The notes: a model not told the origin generated them from the letters alone. Positions 1 to 11,228 are shown, counted from the first letter of the stretch. The stretch: DNA of 64,000 nt from Rhabdophis nuchalis (GCA_039707465.1 CM077651.1:21201019-21265018), one strand, 5' to 3'. Numbers and translations: made by a program.

Positions 1-145
1 CCCCCCCTCAGGAAATGGCAGGGACTGGCTGTGCATGCATTTAAATATTTTAGGGAAGGACTTATTTTGGGGGGAGGGCTTATTTTAGTGCATGCGCCCC
101 ATTGGGCTTATTATCCAAAGAGGGCTTATTTTCAGGGGGAAAAGG
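1..145. repeat. 3' portion of a MITE-like repeat, truncated by the window edge
   Basis: This stretch has repeated 'cttatttt' blocks, a 'gtgcatgc' segment and 'attgggcttatt'. The same blocks occur in the same order at 49906-50140, so the two are copies of one interspersed family. I cannot name the family. Its left end lies outside the window. Confidence 0.6.
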
Positions 146-188
146 CATTTGTTCCTTGAAGTATTTTAACCCACATTTTGAATTTAAA

Positions 189-305
189 TGCTTTCAGCCT
201 TAGCAACAGCAATACACTTAGACTTATATACCACTCCATAGTGCTGTATGAGCCCTCTCTTAGCGGTTTACAGAGTCAGCATATTCCCTCCCCAACAACA
301 TTGCA
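189..305 (+). repeat. Fragment of a common squamate interspersed repeat ('ctctctaagcggtttacagagtcagc' type)
   Basis: The segment reads through the landmark 'gcggtttacagagtcagc', shared with 27060-27300 in this window. The family is frequent in squamate genomes, but I cannot assign its class with certainty. This copy is truncated. Confidence 0.55.
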
Positions 306-358
306 GCCTATAAAACATGGGCAGTGGATTGTCTTTAGCTTGGCAATTATCCTATATA

Positions 359-848
359 CCCATGATGGCAAACCTATGGCAGGCATGCCGCAGGTGGCAT
401 GAGCCATATCTGTTGGCACATAAGCCGTCAACTCCAGCATGCATGCGTGCACTGGCCAGCTACTTTTTGGCCTTCCAGAGGGCTGGGTGAAGCTGTTTTC
501 CCCCTCCCCAGGCTTCAGGAAAGCCTCTGTAGCCTGGAGAGGGTGAAAAATGGGACCAAAAGTTCTAGTAGGCCCGTTGGACCTGTTTTTCGCCCTCCAC
601 AGCCTCCGGAGGCTTTCCTGGAGCCTGGGGAGGGCGAAAACAGCCTCCCACAGCACCCCGGAGGAAATACCAAGCTCAGTTTGTAGGCAAGTAGTGCAGC
701 AAGCCTTTGGGGAGAGTGTGGGGGCGGGGTTTGTGCATGCATGCACATATGAGGGCACGCTTTGCATTATGAGTGCCGGCATGACACGCGCTATTGCACG
801 CACGCCCTCGCATTTTTTGCACCCAGCAACAAAAAGGTTACTTATTAC
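359..848. mobile_element. Degenerate hAT-like MITE ('gatggcgaacctatggcac' family)
   Basis: The left end resembles 'gatggcaaacctatggca' and the interior has the 'ctccagcatgc', 'ggagcctggggagggcgaaa' blocks seen in the better copies at 35094-35463 and 55254-55875. No matching 8-bp duplication is visible, so this copy is older. The overlapping open frames here are chance readings of the repeat. Confidence 0.6.
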
Positions 849-880
849 TGTTGGATACCTTGACAGCTCATCAATTCATG

Positions 881-1828
881 ATGATTTGAATCTTTGCGGG
901 AAGTAACATATTATAAGCAAAGCATGTATTTCATGCTCCATAAATCATAGGAATCTGTATAAAAGTCATTAGGTGCAACAATAACAGAAAAAACCAAAAC
1001 ACATATTGCATTTCTGGGTTAGTAATGATCACAGACTTAATTACAAGGCTGCCTACCAGTGCTGTGCCACCTGTAGATTTCTTACTTTTTCCTGACTTGT
1101 GAATGGCTACATTGCCAGAGTTAAGGGGAGAATAGAACAGGGCAAAATATTTCTCTGCCTAGATTGCCTCTCCCCAGATTGGAGGAACCGCCAAGGTACT
1201 GAAAAGTGTATAACAGGAAAACAATACCTTTGATCTCCTTGAAGCCAAAAGGAAGATCAAATGCATCATTAAAAGAAGTTTGAGAGCACTTAGAGGATGA
1301 AGCAGAAAAACGGAACCATTTTTCCTGGGAGAAAAGCAGTTTGGGGTAATCAGAAGACAGCAGTTAATGCAGAATTAGTTTTAGGCTGTCTTTGGCAAGG
1401 TGCAATAATAGCCTCACTTTTATTTTAGTTGTTCTCATTCTGTTTCATTGGTACGAGTTCCATGTTGTTAGAAAAAACAACCGTCATTGCCAAGATGGGT
1501 ATTGTTCCCCATATTTTATACTGAAAATAGATTTCATTTATCCAAAATGCAGCTTTAATAGACAGACACGGTTGTCTTTAAGGCTAGAATGTCAGAAAAG
1601 TCATTGTCTATTCTGTGAATTAAGAAAGTAATAAAATGCTGACCTTTTAAACAATGCTTTCAAGTGATTGGTTCAATATTCGGCTCCCTCGGTAGGAGAA
1701 GTAAAGCAATAAACATGGCAAAACATTAAAGCATTCAGTCAGTAAAATTCCACAGCATATAACAAAGGTCAAAACAAGTAGGTGGCAACTAGATTGCTCA
1801 GATATCAAAATGGTATATCATAGGTGTG
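881..1828. other. AT-rich stretch with no recognised feature
   Basis: I see no repeat family, splice-flanked coding segment or RNA gene that I can name. The only longer frame (1392-1631) has no recognisable similarity. Confidence 0.5.
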
Positions 1829-2250
1829 TGTGTGTGTGTATGTATGTATATATGTTAGTTTTATGAGCTGATCAATATATATATAGGATGATGTAATCAG
1901 GGAAGCTGGTTAGCTCAAGGCATAGAGAGACATGCCTCAAAGTGCTGGAGAGCACCGGTTCAAATCCCTGTAGGGAAGTATGGCCAGCTGAAGAGGGCTA
2001 AGGAGCCCGAAATGGATCCATCCTGGTCTCTTAAGTTTTTGAGCTGTTCAATAAATAAATAAGGGAGACTAGGATATATATATATGTGTTAGTTTTATGA
2101 GATATGAACACACATATCTAAAATATTATACAACGTAATTCTTGGCTTGCTGTCTGGATGGTCTCTAGTGATGAGCCGATAGGCAGTAAGGGAAACAGTA
2201 TGTCTCCTCCCTTAATTGGAGCCTAATAATAACAGGTTGTTGTGAAACAA

Positions 2251-2251
<1 letters not shown>

Positions 2252-2281
<30 letters not shown>

Positions 2282-2304
2282 CATACATACATACATACAT
2301 ACAT
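2252..2304. repeat. (ACAT)n microsatellite
   Basis: About 13 uninterrupted tetranucleotide units, ending where the hairpin at 2304 begins. Confidence 0.95.
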
Positions 2305-2378
2305 GTTAGATTTTTAAGGGCTGATTAAAATGAGAGACCAGGATGGATCCATTTTAATCAGCCCTTAAAAATCTAACA
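2304..2378. repeat. Perfect 29-bp inverted repeat (hairpin)
   Basis: Arms 2304-2332 and 2350-2378 are exact reverse complements, with a 17-nt loop. The arm starts 'tgttagatttttaaggg', as does the larger hairpin at 2541-2718. Confidence 0.9.
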
Positions 2379-2540
2379 CATATCTAAAAAATTTCACACA
2401 GCAGCAATCTTAATGGGTCTCTGTCTGGATGATCTCTGGGTTGAGTCGAAAGGCAGAGAGGGACAACAGTTTGTCTTCTCCCTTGAACGGGCCTCGTAAC
2501 AGGAGCTGTGAAAGTATTCTCTCATATATATATATATATA

Positions 2541-2718
2541 TGTTAGATTTTTAAGGGATGATTTAATAATTAATTAAGAGACCAGGATGGATCCATTTCG
2601 GGCTCCATTTCAAATCCCTGTAGGGAAAGTATGGCCAGCTGACGAGGGCTAAGGAGCCCGAAATGGATCCATCCTGGTCTCTTAATTAATTATTAAATCA
2701 TCCCTTAAAAATCTAACA
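2541..2718. repeat. Perfect 66-bp inverted repeat (hairpin)
   Basis: Arms 2541-2606 and 2653-2718 are exact reverse complements over all 66 bases, with a 46-nt loop holding part of the tRNA-SINE body ('caaatccctgtaggg'). No mismatch was found when reading both arms base by base. Confidence 0.93.
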
Positions 2719-2860
2719 CATATCTAAAAAGACAGCAGCAATCTTAATAGGTCTCTGTCTGGATGATCTCTAGGTTGAGTCGAAGGGCAGAGAAGGATGA
2801 CAAGTTTGTCTCCTCCCTTAAAATGGGCCTAAAAATAACAGGAGCTGTAAAATATTCGCT

Positions 2861-2997
<137 letters not shown>

Positions 2998-3127
2998 TTC
3001 GTAGATTTTCACGGGTGTAGGTATGCTGGAATTGCTGGCTTCGGGGATTTTCCCGTGTATATAGCATGGAGATGTTATTGCAACATTTCGGCAAGATCTC
3101 ACTTGCCATCATCAGGCAGGATTATGT
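2998..3127 (-). repeat. Interspersed repeat with a hammerhead-like core, possibly Penelope-associated
   Basis: On the minus strand, CTGATGA (3109-3115) is followed by a 6-bp stem (3102-3107 with 3090-3095), then GAAA (3086-3089). A short stem then closes with 'TGTT' pairing to 'AACA' and is followed by TC. This matches the core order of hammerhead ribozymes. Helix I is not apparent, so this may be a relic or a half-site. The 'ttttcacggg' motif upstream is a common squamate repeat end. Assignment to Penelope-like elements is inference. Confidence 0.4.
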
Positions 3128-3139
3128 CTGTCACAGACA

Positions 3140-3237
3140 CAAGTCTTAAAGCTGTCAAGTTTGAATATCCCTGGTATGTTTTTTTTCTCAAGGGTTAGGG
3201 GTGTAAGGGTCTTGTAACTTGACAGCTTTAAGACTTG
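3140..3237. repeat. 22-bp perfect inverted repeat arms
   Basis: Positions 3140-3161 and 3216-3237 are exact reverse complements containing 'gtcttaaagctgtcaag'. The sequence resembles the subterminal part of the foldback MITEs at 11427 and 24112. Confidence 0.7.
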
Positions 3238-3254
3238 CATGCTTCAAATGCCAG

Positions 3255-3537
3255 AGTTTTTGAGCCAACATTTTGGTTGCTAAGCAAGAGCATTGTTAAG
3301 TGAGTTTCACCACATTTTACAAGTTGGCCGTGCCCACCCAGTCACATGACTGCGAAGCTGCTCCCACCTGGTCACATGGGTGGCAAGCCGCTCCCACCTG
3401 GTCACATGGCCAGCAAACCATTCCCACAAAGCAGACCACACCCATAGAAGAGGTTCTAAAAAAATTTAAACCCACCACTGGGTCAAACACAACCTTGATG
3501 TGGCCCTCAATGAAATCGAGTTTGACACCCTGATATA
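3255..3537. repeat. Composite of two truncated MITE ends
   Basis: From 3255 to 3480 the sequence matches the right half of the MITE at 54702-55106 ('ttttggttgctaagcaag' through 'aacccaccactg'). From about 3481 to 3534 it matches the right end of the MITE at 8242-8548 ('gtcaaacacaacc...tttgacaccctg'). The two are fused without an intervening gap. Confidence 0.65.
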
Positions 3538-3539
3538 GG

Positions 3540-4264
3540 GAATTACAGGAATAAGAGAAATAGGCTCTGATTGATTTTTTTTAAGCTTCAGAAGCTTTAG
3601 GAATGCAACAAATTACTCTGTTGATGGATGTGTCCGAGCAGAGGTGAAAAAACCTTCTGCCTATATATGCGCGTCTGGGTTTCTGCATGGAACAGAAGGT
3701 TAGACTTGATGCTTTAATTTCCTGCACAGAACAGAAGGTTAGACTTGATGGCTTCCCTGGTTATATGATTCTCTCATTATCTGTCCAACAATACCATTTT
3801 GAGGAATTATGGATTGTCTCCTTTTTTTAATGAAAAGTGAAGTGGAACTATTTTATGATAGAAGCAGACCTTATATGCACACACATACACAAGCTGCTAT
3901 GGAGTGATTTAAAATAACTTTAAAATTAAAGTGCAGACCATATCACTGTTAAAAGGAATTAAATAATCTTCTGTATCAGAGAAGCCATAAATATTTCTTC
4001 TCTAATCTTATAGCCCATTGTAAGATCTGGATTCTGGGTCTGAATTAGAAGTGGGGGGAGAATTTGTGACACATCTTGATCATATTGGAAGACCTTAAAT
4101 GAGGGTGACAAAATAGAATCATGTATCTTTACAAAATAAATACCTTTAGGAAGATATGTTCTATGGATTCCATCCAATACCAGGGCAAGCTCTTGCAAAA
4201 TGGGATTTTCCTGTATTTCCTTATATAGTGATCTCCAAGAAGGTGCATTGGAATCTAGCACTAT
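3540..4264. other. No named feature; an unrecognised minus-strand frame at 3959-4366
   Basis: The 135-codon minus frame begins inside the LTR-like repeat and runs out of it. Its product resembles nothing I know. The rest is AT-rich without a recognised family. Confidence 0.4.
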
Positions 4265-5295
4265 TGTTGGAAGAAACAATCCATCTGATTCAGTTCCAAG
4301 CTGGGAGAAAGACACTGCAAACATGGAGACTAATTGGAAAGACGGTTTAATGAGGAACAGAACCACCAGCGTTTATGGTTCTAATGCAGCTGACAAAAAT
4401 GGAGCTGAGAGTGGGTGGGTTTTTATAGCTTCTTTGGGCTTTGCATCTGAGCTTCCTGTTCCTGTGCAAGAACATCCCATGTAATATTCTATTGGCTGTT
4501 GTCAGTTTTCTGTGGGTCATATAGGGGTCATGTAGGGGTTATGTAGGGGGTCATAGCTGGCTCTATCAGCAAAAGAGGAAATGTAAATCTTAGGTCCTTG
4601 TCTGAGCTAATCTGATCAACCTCTGGGTGACTGTTTATCTGAGCCTCTCGTCTATGGGATTGTCAATAATTTTAGATAGGGATTTTAGTATTTTAATTGG
4701 TAATTTTTAGCGCAGGGATATATTTAATTTGTTTTTATTATGTGTATGTGTATTTATTGTTTTATCTGCCCTGTGCACCGCTCCGAGTCCCTTTGGGGAG
4801 AGGGAGCGGTCAACAAATTAAATTATTGATTGATTGATTGATTGAGCTCCCAGGTGAAGTTTGGACTGCTCTGGGATGGTGCAACAAAGGGACCTGTGTT
4901 CTGAAAGGATGTTGGGCAATTCCTATCCTGGTTTAATGACTTTTGTCCTGTGTTGGATCTCGAATGAGGGACTGCTTCTAATCCTACAATTCTGCCTTTG
5001 TTCAGACTTTGCTGCGGGGAGTTTCAAAATACCCTGTCTTGAATGGATTTCTGCCTGCAGCATTTGCTTTGCTTACGAATAGAGCTATCTAGATACTTCT
5101 CTTCCTCTTTCAATAAGCTCTTTATCTCTTAAGTGTTGGCATCTGCTGTGGGCTCTTAAGAATGACTTGGGGGCTGCTTCCAGCTTCTAAAAAACATGTT
5201 TCTCCATTTCACCTTCAGGGAAATATAATATTCTGCCTTTTTAAATATTTCCCAATATTTTTCATTCTTCTAGGATGGGGGGAGGGCTTCCCACA
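4265..5295 (-). mobile_element. LTR-like repeat (solo LTR?), interrupted copy
   Basis: Several blocks match the repeat at 42580-43036: 'tgttggaagaaa' at the left end, 'gggtgggtttttata', 'gggtcatagctggctctat', 'gcaaaagaggaaatg' and 'cattcttct...cttcc'. Read on the minus strand it has TGtgggaag and ttccaaCA ends and a TATA-like 'tataaaaacccaccc', as expected of an LTR. It is longer than the other copy because a LINE tail lies at 4660-4850. No clean target duplication was seen. Confidence 0.55.
4660..4850 (+). repeat. L2/CR1-like LINE 3' tail
   Basis: The segment reads 'tagcgcaggg', a run of T-rich sequence, 'ccgctccgagtcccttt', then (ATTG)n. The same landmarks occur at 30640-30860, 32295-32372 and 63290-63470, where one copy follows a LINE reading frame. 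It interrupts the LTR-like repeat. Confidence 0.6.
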
Positions 5296-5875
5296 ATATA
5301 ATAGAAGTCAGGTCCCAGAGAGTTTAATTACTATTTTTTTACCATCTCTCCAAGCAGAGGATCACAACAGGGAAAGATGTTCCTGAGAGCTTCTAATTTT
5401 CCATTACTTGCTCCACCTTCTTATCCCCCCCTTCCAAAATCCAGATGTCTCCAGACGTTGAGAAGAGGATACTCCCCAAAGCCAACTAGGTTAGATGATT
5501 GTTTCCTTATACAGTAGCATGATCTCCAGTGAATTTATACCCAAAATTAAATTGTCCATGTATTTAATTACTAGAGGATTACTTAATTGGCTGCCTAATA
5601 TTCCAGTGCTTTTCAGCATTCAACATGTGACAAGCTGACAGGAGCTACAGACTGCCGGATGGTGATATGATGTAGGGTACAAGACAAGTCTCAGCTTGAT
5701 GGATCTTGTTCTGTTTCTCAATACTACCGTAATATAATTTGCAACCATACTGATAATATGGCTTGACACTAATGATAAAGTAGCTATGAAAGATTTGAAT
5801 GGAACAAAGATTTGAATTAGGGGGATTACGTCATTTGAATATTTTAATACTAACTGATAACACTTTGTTACCAGT
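5296..5875. other. No recognised feature
   Basis: AT-rich sequence without a nameable repeat or gene. The BovB fragment begins at about 5876. Confidence 0.45.
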
Positions 5876-5998
5876 CTTTCCCAGCATGAGGCTCTTCTCC
5901 AGGGAGTCCTTCCTTCTCATTAGGTGGCTGAAGTATTTGACTTTCCTCTTCAGGATCTGGCCTTCTAAAGAACAGTCAGGGTTGATCTCCTCTAGGAC

Positions 5999-6176
5999 CA
6001 GTGGTGGGTTTCAAATTTTTTAGAACCTACTGTGTAGGTGTGGCCTATTTTGTGAATGTGGCTTAGCAGTCATGTGACAGGGTGGGAGTGGCCACCTTTT
6101 AAAATGTGGTGAAACTCATTTAACAACGCTCTTGCTTAGCAACCAAAATTTTGGACTCAATTGTGATGATAAATTC

Positions 6177-6224
<48 letters not shown>

Positions 6225-6452
6225 TCCTTCTTTCCTTCTTTCCTTCTTTCTTTCTTTCTTCCTCCTTCCTTCCTTCCTTCCTTTCCTTTCCTTTCTTCCT
6301 TCCTTTCCTTTCCTTTCCTTCCTATTGGGTCACTGGCAGCGGCGGGCCAGATTTACTTCCAGGTACGCCGGTGGAACCCCCTCTCACCGGTTCTCTAAAT
6401 TTCACCAACCAGCTCTCACGAGTAGGTGCGAGCCTGCAGAAACCCACCACTG
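5999..6452. mobile_element. hAT-like MITE with internal (CTTT)n, 8-bp target duplication
   Basis: The ends are inverted (CAGTGGTGGGTTTC and GAAACCCACCACTG type). It is flanked by the identical 8-mer TCTAGGAC at 5991-5998 and 6453-6460. An 8-bp duplication is typical of hAT transposons. A pyrimidine tetranucleotide tract occupies 6177-6325. The same family in opposite orientation is at 54702-55106. No transposase is encoded. Confidence 0.88.
6177..6330. repeat. (CTTT)n/(CTTC)n microsatellite inside the MITE
   Basis: A long pyrimidine-only tetranucleotide array with CCTT variants at the right side. The poly-Phe/Leu/Ser frames across it are artefacts. Confidence 0.95.
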
Positions 6453-6733
6453 TCTAGGACTGACTGGTTTGATCACCTTGAAGTCCAAGGGACTCGCAGG
6501 AGTCTTCTCCAGCACCAGACTTCAAAGACCTCAATTCTTTGGTGCTCAGCCTTTCTTATGGTCCAACTTCCACAGCCATGCATTGTAAGTGGAAAAATTG
6601 TACCCATGACTATACGCACTTTTGTTGTCAGGGTGATGTCTCTGCTTTTTAGTATGCTGTCTAGATTTGCCATAGCTTTCCTCCCCAGGAGCAAGCCTCT
6701 TAATTTCTTAGCTGCAATCCCCATCTGTGGTGA

Positions 6734-8233
6734 TCTTTAATAACAGTAAGTTTTATTAGAAATCATGCATACAAAAAAAATAAAATAATACAAACTAAAA
6801 AAAGATAAAAGGCTAATACATAAAAATAGAAAGTGCAGGAAAATAGAAAATAGAAAAGGAACAAAATTACCATGAACAAAACAAAAATAAATATATAAAG
6901 AAAAGACTTCCCCTTTCATCACAAGTATAAACAATTTTAGTAATTGAAAATAGAACAAATTACTCTTCTGTGGAGTGCTCTTCATGCAATTGCCATCATC
7001 GACTCTGTTATTAGTGGATCTATCTTTAGTTCTTCCCCTTTATGGAATAAAACATAGAGGAAGAATGGCAGCAGGCAACAGTTTCTTCTTCAGAATATTG
7101 TTCCTGCCCTGATTGGGTTCTGATAAAGTTCTGATATCTCCTACAGTTCCTCCAACCAATTTCCCTCTCCAATATGACTGATGACTTTCAATTGTAGCAT
7201 GTATTAAGTGAAATTGGTCAAACGAGATTCCAACTTTCAATTAAAATAATTCAATGCTTTTTAACATTTATTTAAATAGTATCACACTGAAATCATATTA
7301 GCTAAGTGTTAACAATTCTTTGAAGAAGGACAAGGAATGTTACATTATTTACAGTTGCTAATCTGTGTTTTGTTGTCTGACGAAGACAAACATGTATAAA
7401 ACAAGTTGCATTGTTTGCAGTAGTGACAAGGAAGATACAAAAACACATCCTGCCAAATATACTTACTGTTCATATTAGAGGAGTTGTATCAAACGGATGC
7501 GATTGCTGTGTTTTATATATGTATTTTGCTAAAATATGTGATTGCAAATGATTTTTTTTTACATATTAAAAGCTAAACAGATGTTGCTGGAACGATTTTT
7601 CATTTATTTTCCTAAAACCATTTCAATAATTTATATTATATTCAATATTTATCCCGCTGAGAACTCTATTGTCTTAGAATCGCTAGAGATGAATGTAAAT
7701 ACTTTTGATGGTTTTCACTGTAAAGATGGAAGCCAGTGAAGTCATATACTGTGACAGATATCTTAGCAATTTTTATACTCTCTTGCTGAAAGACCTGAAA
7801 ATGTGAATTTCAGTAGTGAGTGATATGATCCTAAGCAGCTGAGAACACAGCAACTGTTCACTTGGTTTGCACTTAGGGGTTGGTTGAAGCCATCAGATTT
7901 CAACAGAATCATTAGTGCTAGGTTGGTTGGTACCTCTGAACTGTTGAATCTTTAGCTGGCATTGTTCAGGGAAGTAATTGATTTTGGCTCCAACTAAAAT
8001 ATGATACATACTGTAGTTTTATTATAACAGGCCATGTTACAACATTTACTACTAACAATAAAGACAAGAACAATTTGTGCAAGTGCTGTAGCTTTAGCTT
8101 TCTCTTGTTATAACACAAACCTGTCATAAATCATGCTATTCTGTTACTCCACTTAGACCAAATATAGGTCAGTTAAGAGATTCAGATTATTTGAAGATAA
8201 TGGGCCTTTAAAATGATGACGTCTTTAATGTTG
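6734..8233. other. AT-rich stretch with no recognised feature
   Basis: I found no nameable repeat. The short open frames (for example 6737-6985 and 7542-7739) are A/T-driven and not recognised. Confidence 0.45.
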
Positions 8234-8241
8234 CTGTATTG

Positions 8242-8548
8242 CAGAGGTGTCAAACTCAAGGCCTGGGGGGATGGATCCAATCCATGGGCTGCTTAGATCT
8301 GGCCCATGAGGCTGCCCTGGAAACACTGAGGAACTGGCCCACATTGCCTCTGCCAGTGAAGAGGGTTGAGGAGGCTGTTGCAGCAGAAAATGGAGCTCGG
8401 GAGCCCGTTTTCTCTGGCAGAGCGCTCCGGCCGCCTCAGGCACCCCCAACACAAATGATGACAAGCTGGCCACACCCACTCTGCCCCCCCCCCAATGTCA
8501 AACACAACCCTGATGCGGCTCTCATTGAAATTGAGTCAGACATCCCTG
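8242..8548. mobile_element. hAT-like MITE ('caggggtgtcaaactc' family)
   Basis: The left end is 'cagaggtgtcaaactcaagg' and the right end is 'gagtcagacatccctg', giving imperfect inverted ends. It is flanked by the identical 8-mer CTGTATTG (8234-8241 and 8549-8556). The related copy at 14999-15402 sits in the BovB element. Confidence 0.88.
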
Positions 8549-8556
8549 CTGTATTG

Positions 8557-9437
8557 TACTTCTGTCACATAAAATAATCCCCCCTGTAGGTTTATTTTTG
8601 CAATGTAGTAGGAAAATAAATGTTGACATCACTAAAGACTAATAGAACTGGTTTTCAGAGTTCATATTCTAATGTCCTATAAAGCCTCAATAACTTTCAT
8701 TTTATTGTTAGGTAAATCTGGCTGGACTCTATAACATTGAGGCATTAATGTGACTCTCTAAGAATTATACAAGAAGGGTTCAAAGGGAATGCTAGATCTT
8801 AAATATTAAAATATCTGAACCTCTTCTGAGGTTCAATTCCTGTTCAGACTGCTTTCATTATGTCCCTGAGGAAATTTCAGTTTCTTGCTTAGGAAAGTAA
8901 GTTTGCAACAGACAGTGATTGTGAAGGAAGGGAGAAGCCAAACGACATGAGAAATCTTAACCAATTAACATTTGTGGGAAGACTTAGTTTTGTGCCCCAG
9001 AGTGCAACATAATTTTGAGTAGCCTATGAACCTCTGATAATTGAGAGGTTTGAATAAATAGAATTCTCTTTTTCTCCATCTCCTGCCTCCAGAACCCTTT
9101 ACTATATAATTCCAATCATGCTATGGCACATCTCATTTATTGTTCCACAGCTAGAACATAAGAGATGGCACAATATCCTAGATGGTCGGACAATAAATAG
9201 TTTCCTCCAACATTTACTTTTATTTCTCTATTTCATAAAATTGAAGATTAGAGGAATCTTAGAATCAAAGTAAAATTTGAAGGAAAACAGAGTATACTTG
9301 GTTTCTTGTATGTTGTTATGATGTATAACGAGTTATTTGTCTGTCACGTAACCAGCTACTCCAGGATCTTTCTCTTGTCTGCTTACCAATTGATGGTCTT
9401 CCTCTTTCTTCCTATCTAGTGCTTAAGTGCTAAATGT
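8557..9437. other. No recognised feature
   Basis: AT-rich sequence. No repeat family or gene could be named. Confidence 0.45.
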
Positions 9438-9890
9438 CATAGAATAACAGAGTTGGAAGGGACCATGGAGGTATCCTAGATCAATCCTCCAATTAAGCAG
9501 GACACTCTCTGCCATTTCAGACAAATGATTGTCCAATCTCTTCTTAAAAACCTCCAGTGATGGAGCACCCACCTTTACTTCCACTGATTAATTGTTCTCA
9601 CTGACAGGAAATTCCTCCTTAATTGTAGATTGGATCTATCTTTGATTAGCTTCCATCCAATATCTCCTATATTGACCTCAGGTACTTTGAAGAATAGGTT
9701 GACCCATTCTTCTTTGTGATAACCCTTCAAATATTAGAAGATTCTATCATGTCACCCTTAGTCCTTCTCTTCATTAGACTAGATATACCCAGTTTCTGCA
9801 ACCACAACCTGCAACTGCAAAACATTGTATGTTTTAATTTCCAGCCCTCTAATCATCTTTTGTATGTATTGGAGAGAAAGTTTTATGGCA
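9438..9890 (-). pseudogene. CR1 LINE 3' fragment
   Basis: The plus strand reads 'aacagagttggaagggacc', then 'tttcagacaaatgattgtcc' and 'tctcttcttaaaaacctcc'. This is the reverse complement of the CR1 3' end and of the terminal polymerase codons. The frame is broken by several stops. Confidence 0.85.
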
Positions 9891-10707
9891 TCTATGCTAT
9901 TTGAATGAAGGCAGATACATTTCACTGAACACACAAAATGAAATGAAACACTGCAGGCCAATTGCAAGATGGAAATGCCCATTATCTTTATTGGGAAAAA
10001 TAGTTACAACTTGTAACTGCAGCAACTATTACAACATAGGGCATGTTAAAAGCCAGCTGTAGCTTCTATGAATGTAGCTATTTCAGTATTCTTTAAATAC
10101 CCAAGTATTTAAAGTACCTCAAGGAGATTTTCCTGAATTGTTTAAGTGGAAACTTCAATTAATTTTGTCACTTGTCTATCTTTCTATCAGTAATTAAAAC
10201 TCTATAACCTTGATTAATCTCTTTCTGATTATGTTCCTCAGGTCACATGCTTCTTGTGCAAAGCATAAGAACTACCTCACAATTAAAGAAAAGGCCACCA
10301 CTGTATCGGTAATCATTTTGGTATGTGCTGTTTGTAGTTTGTGTTACAATTATCCAGATGTTTAGATGGATTTGATATTTTTATCCACTTATTGAATCCC
10401 TCCCAAGAACCTGCGATAAGTGGATGTTATTGTTTGATGATGTTAAAGATATCAAAATGCAGGTTGTAAGCTGTTCTACCTAGGGCTACCTTTTACAATT
10501 GTCTGATGGTGGTTTTGCCAATGGTAATCATGTTCAAGCTGTTACATTGTTTTTGGATATTCTCATCAGACAGGATTTGTAATCTCAGATCATTATATGT
10601 TTCTTTATTGAATCTCTGGCATGCTATCATGATCTTCAGAGTACATAAGGCCCGCAGCTGCATCAAATAGTCCCTCATTGGGGGAGGATTAGTATTTATT
10701 TATTTAA
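9891..10707. other. No recognised feature
   Basis: AT-rich sequence. Nothing could be named. Confidence 0.4.
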
Positions 10708-11036
10708 GGTAAAAGTAAAGGTTCCCCTTGCACATATATGCTAGTCGTTCCCGACTCTAGGGGGCAGTGCTCATCTCGGTTTCAAAGCCAAAGAGCCAGC
10801 GCTGTCCGAAGATGTCTCCATGGTCATGTGGCCAGCATGTCAAAGGTGCATGGAATACTGTTATTTTCCCACCAAAATGTCCCTCTTATTCTACTTGCAT
10901 TTTTACATGCTTTAGAACTGCTAGGTTGGCAGAAGCTGGGACAAGTAATGGGAGCTCTCTGTTACGTCACACTAGGGGTTCGAACTGCCGAACTGCTGAT
11001 CTTTCTGATCGAAAAGCTCAGCGTCTTAGCCACTGA
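10708..11036 (-). mobile_element. Sauria-type tRNA SINE, minus orientation
   Basis: Read on the minus strand it carries the tRNA-like head (B-box-like 'ggttcgaa' appears at about 10977), a middle with 'acttgtcccagcttctgcc', and the tail 'aaggggaacctttactttt'. The tail resembles the BovB 3' end that such SINEs share. Full length is about 330 bp. The overlapping frame 10738-11076 is a chance reading. Confidence 0.82.
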
Positions 11037-11040
11037 ACAA

Positions 11041-11228
11041 GTAGAAAAATACTTCCTACCTTTGGTGGGAAGATAACAACGTTCCGTGTGCTTAGTCATG
11101 CCACCCACATGACCACGGAGACGTCTTCCAACAACACTGGCTCTTCTGCTTTGAAATGGAGATGAGCACCACCCCCTAGAGTCGGGGATGAGTAATACAT
11201 ATGTGTAAGGGGAATCTTTACCTTTAGA
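11041..11228 (+). mobile_element. 5'-truncated Sauria-type SINE, plus orientation
   Basis: It starts in the middle of the SINE ('gtagaaaaatacttcc') and continues through 'tggtgggaagataacaac', 'ccacatgaccacggagacg' and 'ggggaatctttaccttta'. It lies directly next to the minus-oriented copy, so the two form a large inverted repeat. Confidence 0.8.

Larger units (their letters stand above)
5876..6733 (-). pseudogene. BovB (RTE) LINE 3' fragment, reverse transcriptase C-terminus
   Basis: The minus-strand frame 6473-6724 reads LLLGRKAMANLDSILKSRDI, then TKVRIVM, SWTIRKAEHQRI, and WCWRRLLRVPWT. These are signature stretches of the BovB LINE polymerase C-terminus. The 5'-ward continuation on the plus strand (5876-5998, 'ggtggctgaagtatttgac') belongs to the same element. 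A MITE at 5999-6452 splits the two parts, so removing it rejoins the BovB sequence. Only the terminal part of the polymerase frame is present. BovB is an RTE-clade non-LTR retrotransposon known for horizontal transfer between squamates and ruminants. Confidence 0.88.

Noticed and set aside
276..906. Overlapping frames of 77-175 codons on both strands
   Set aside because: They lie within a MITE copy whose relatives at 35094 and 55254 have broken frames. There is no coding conservation.
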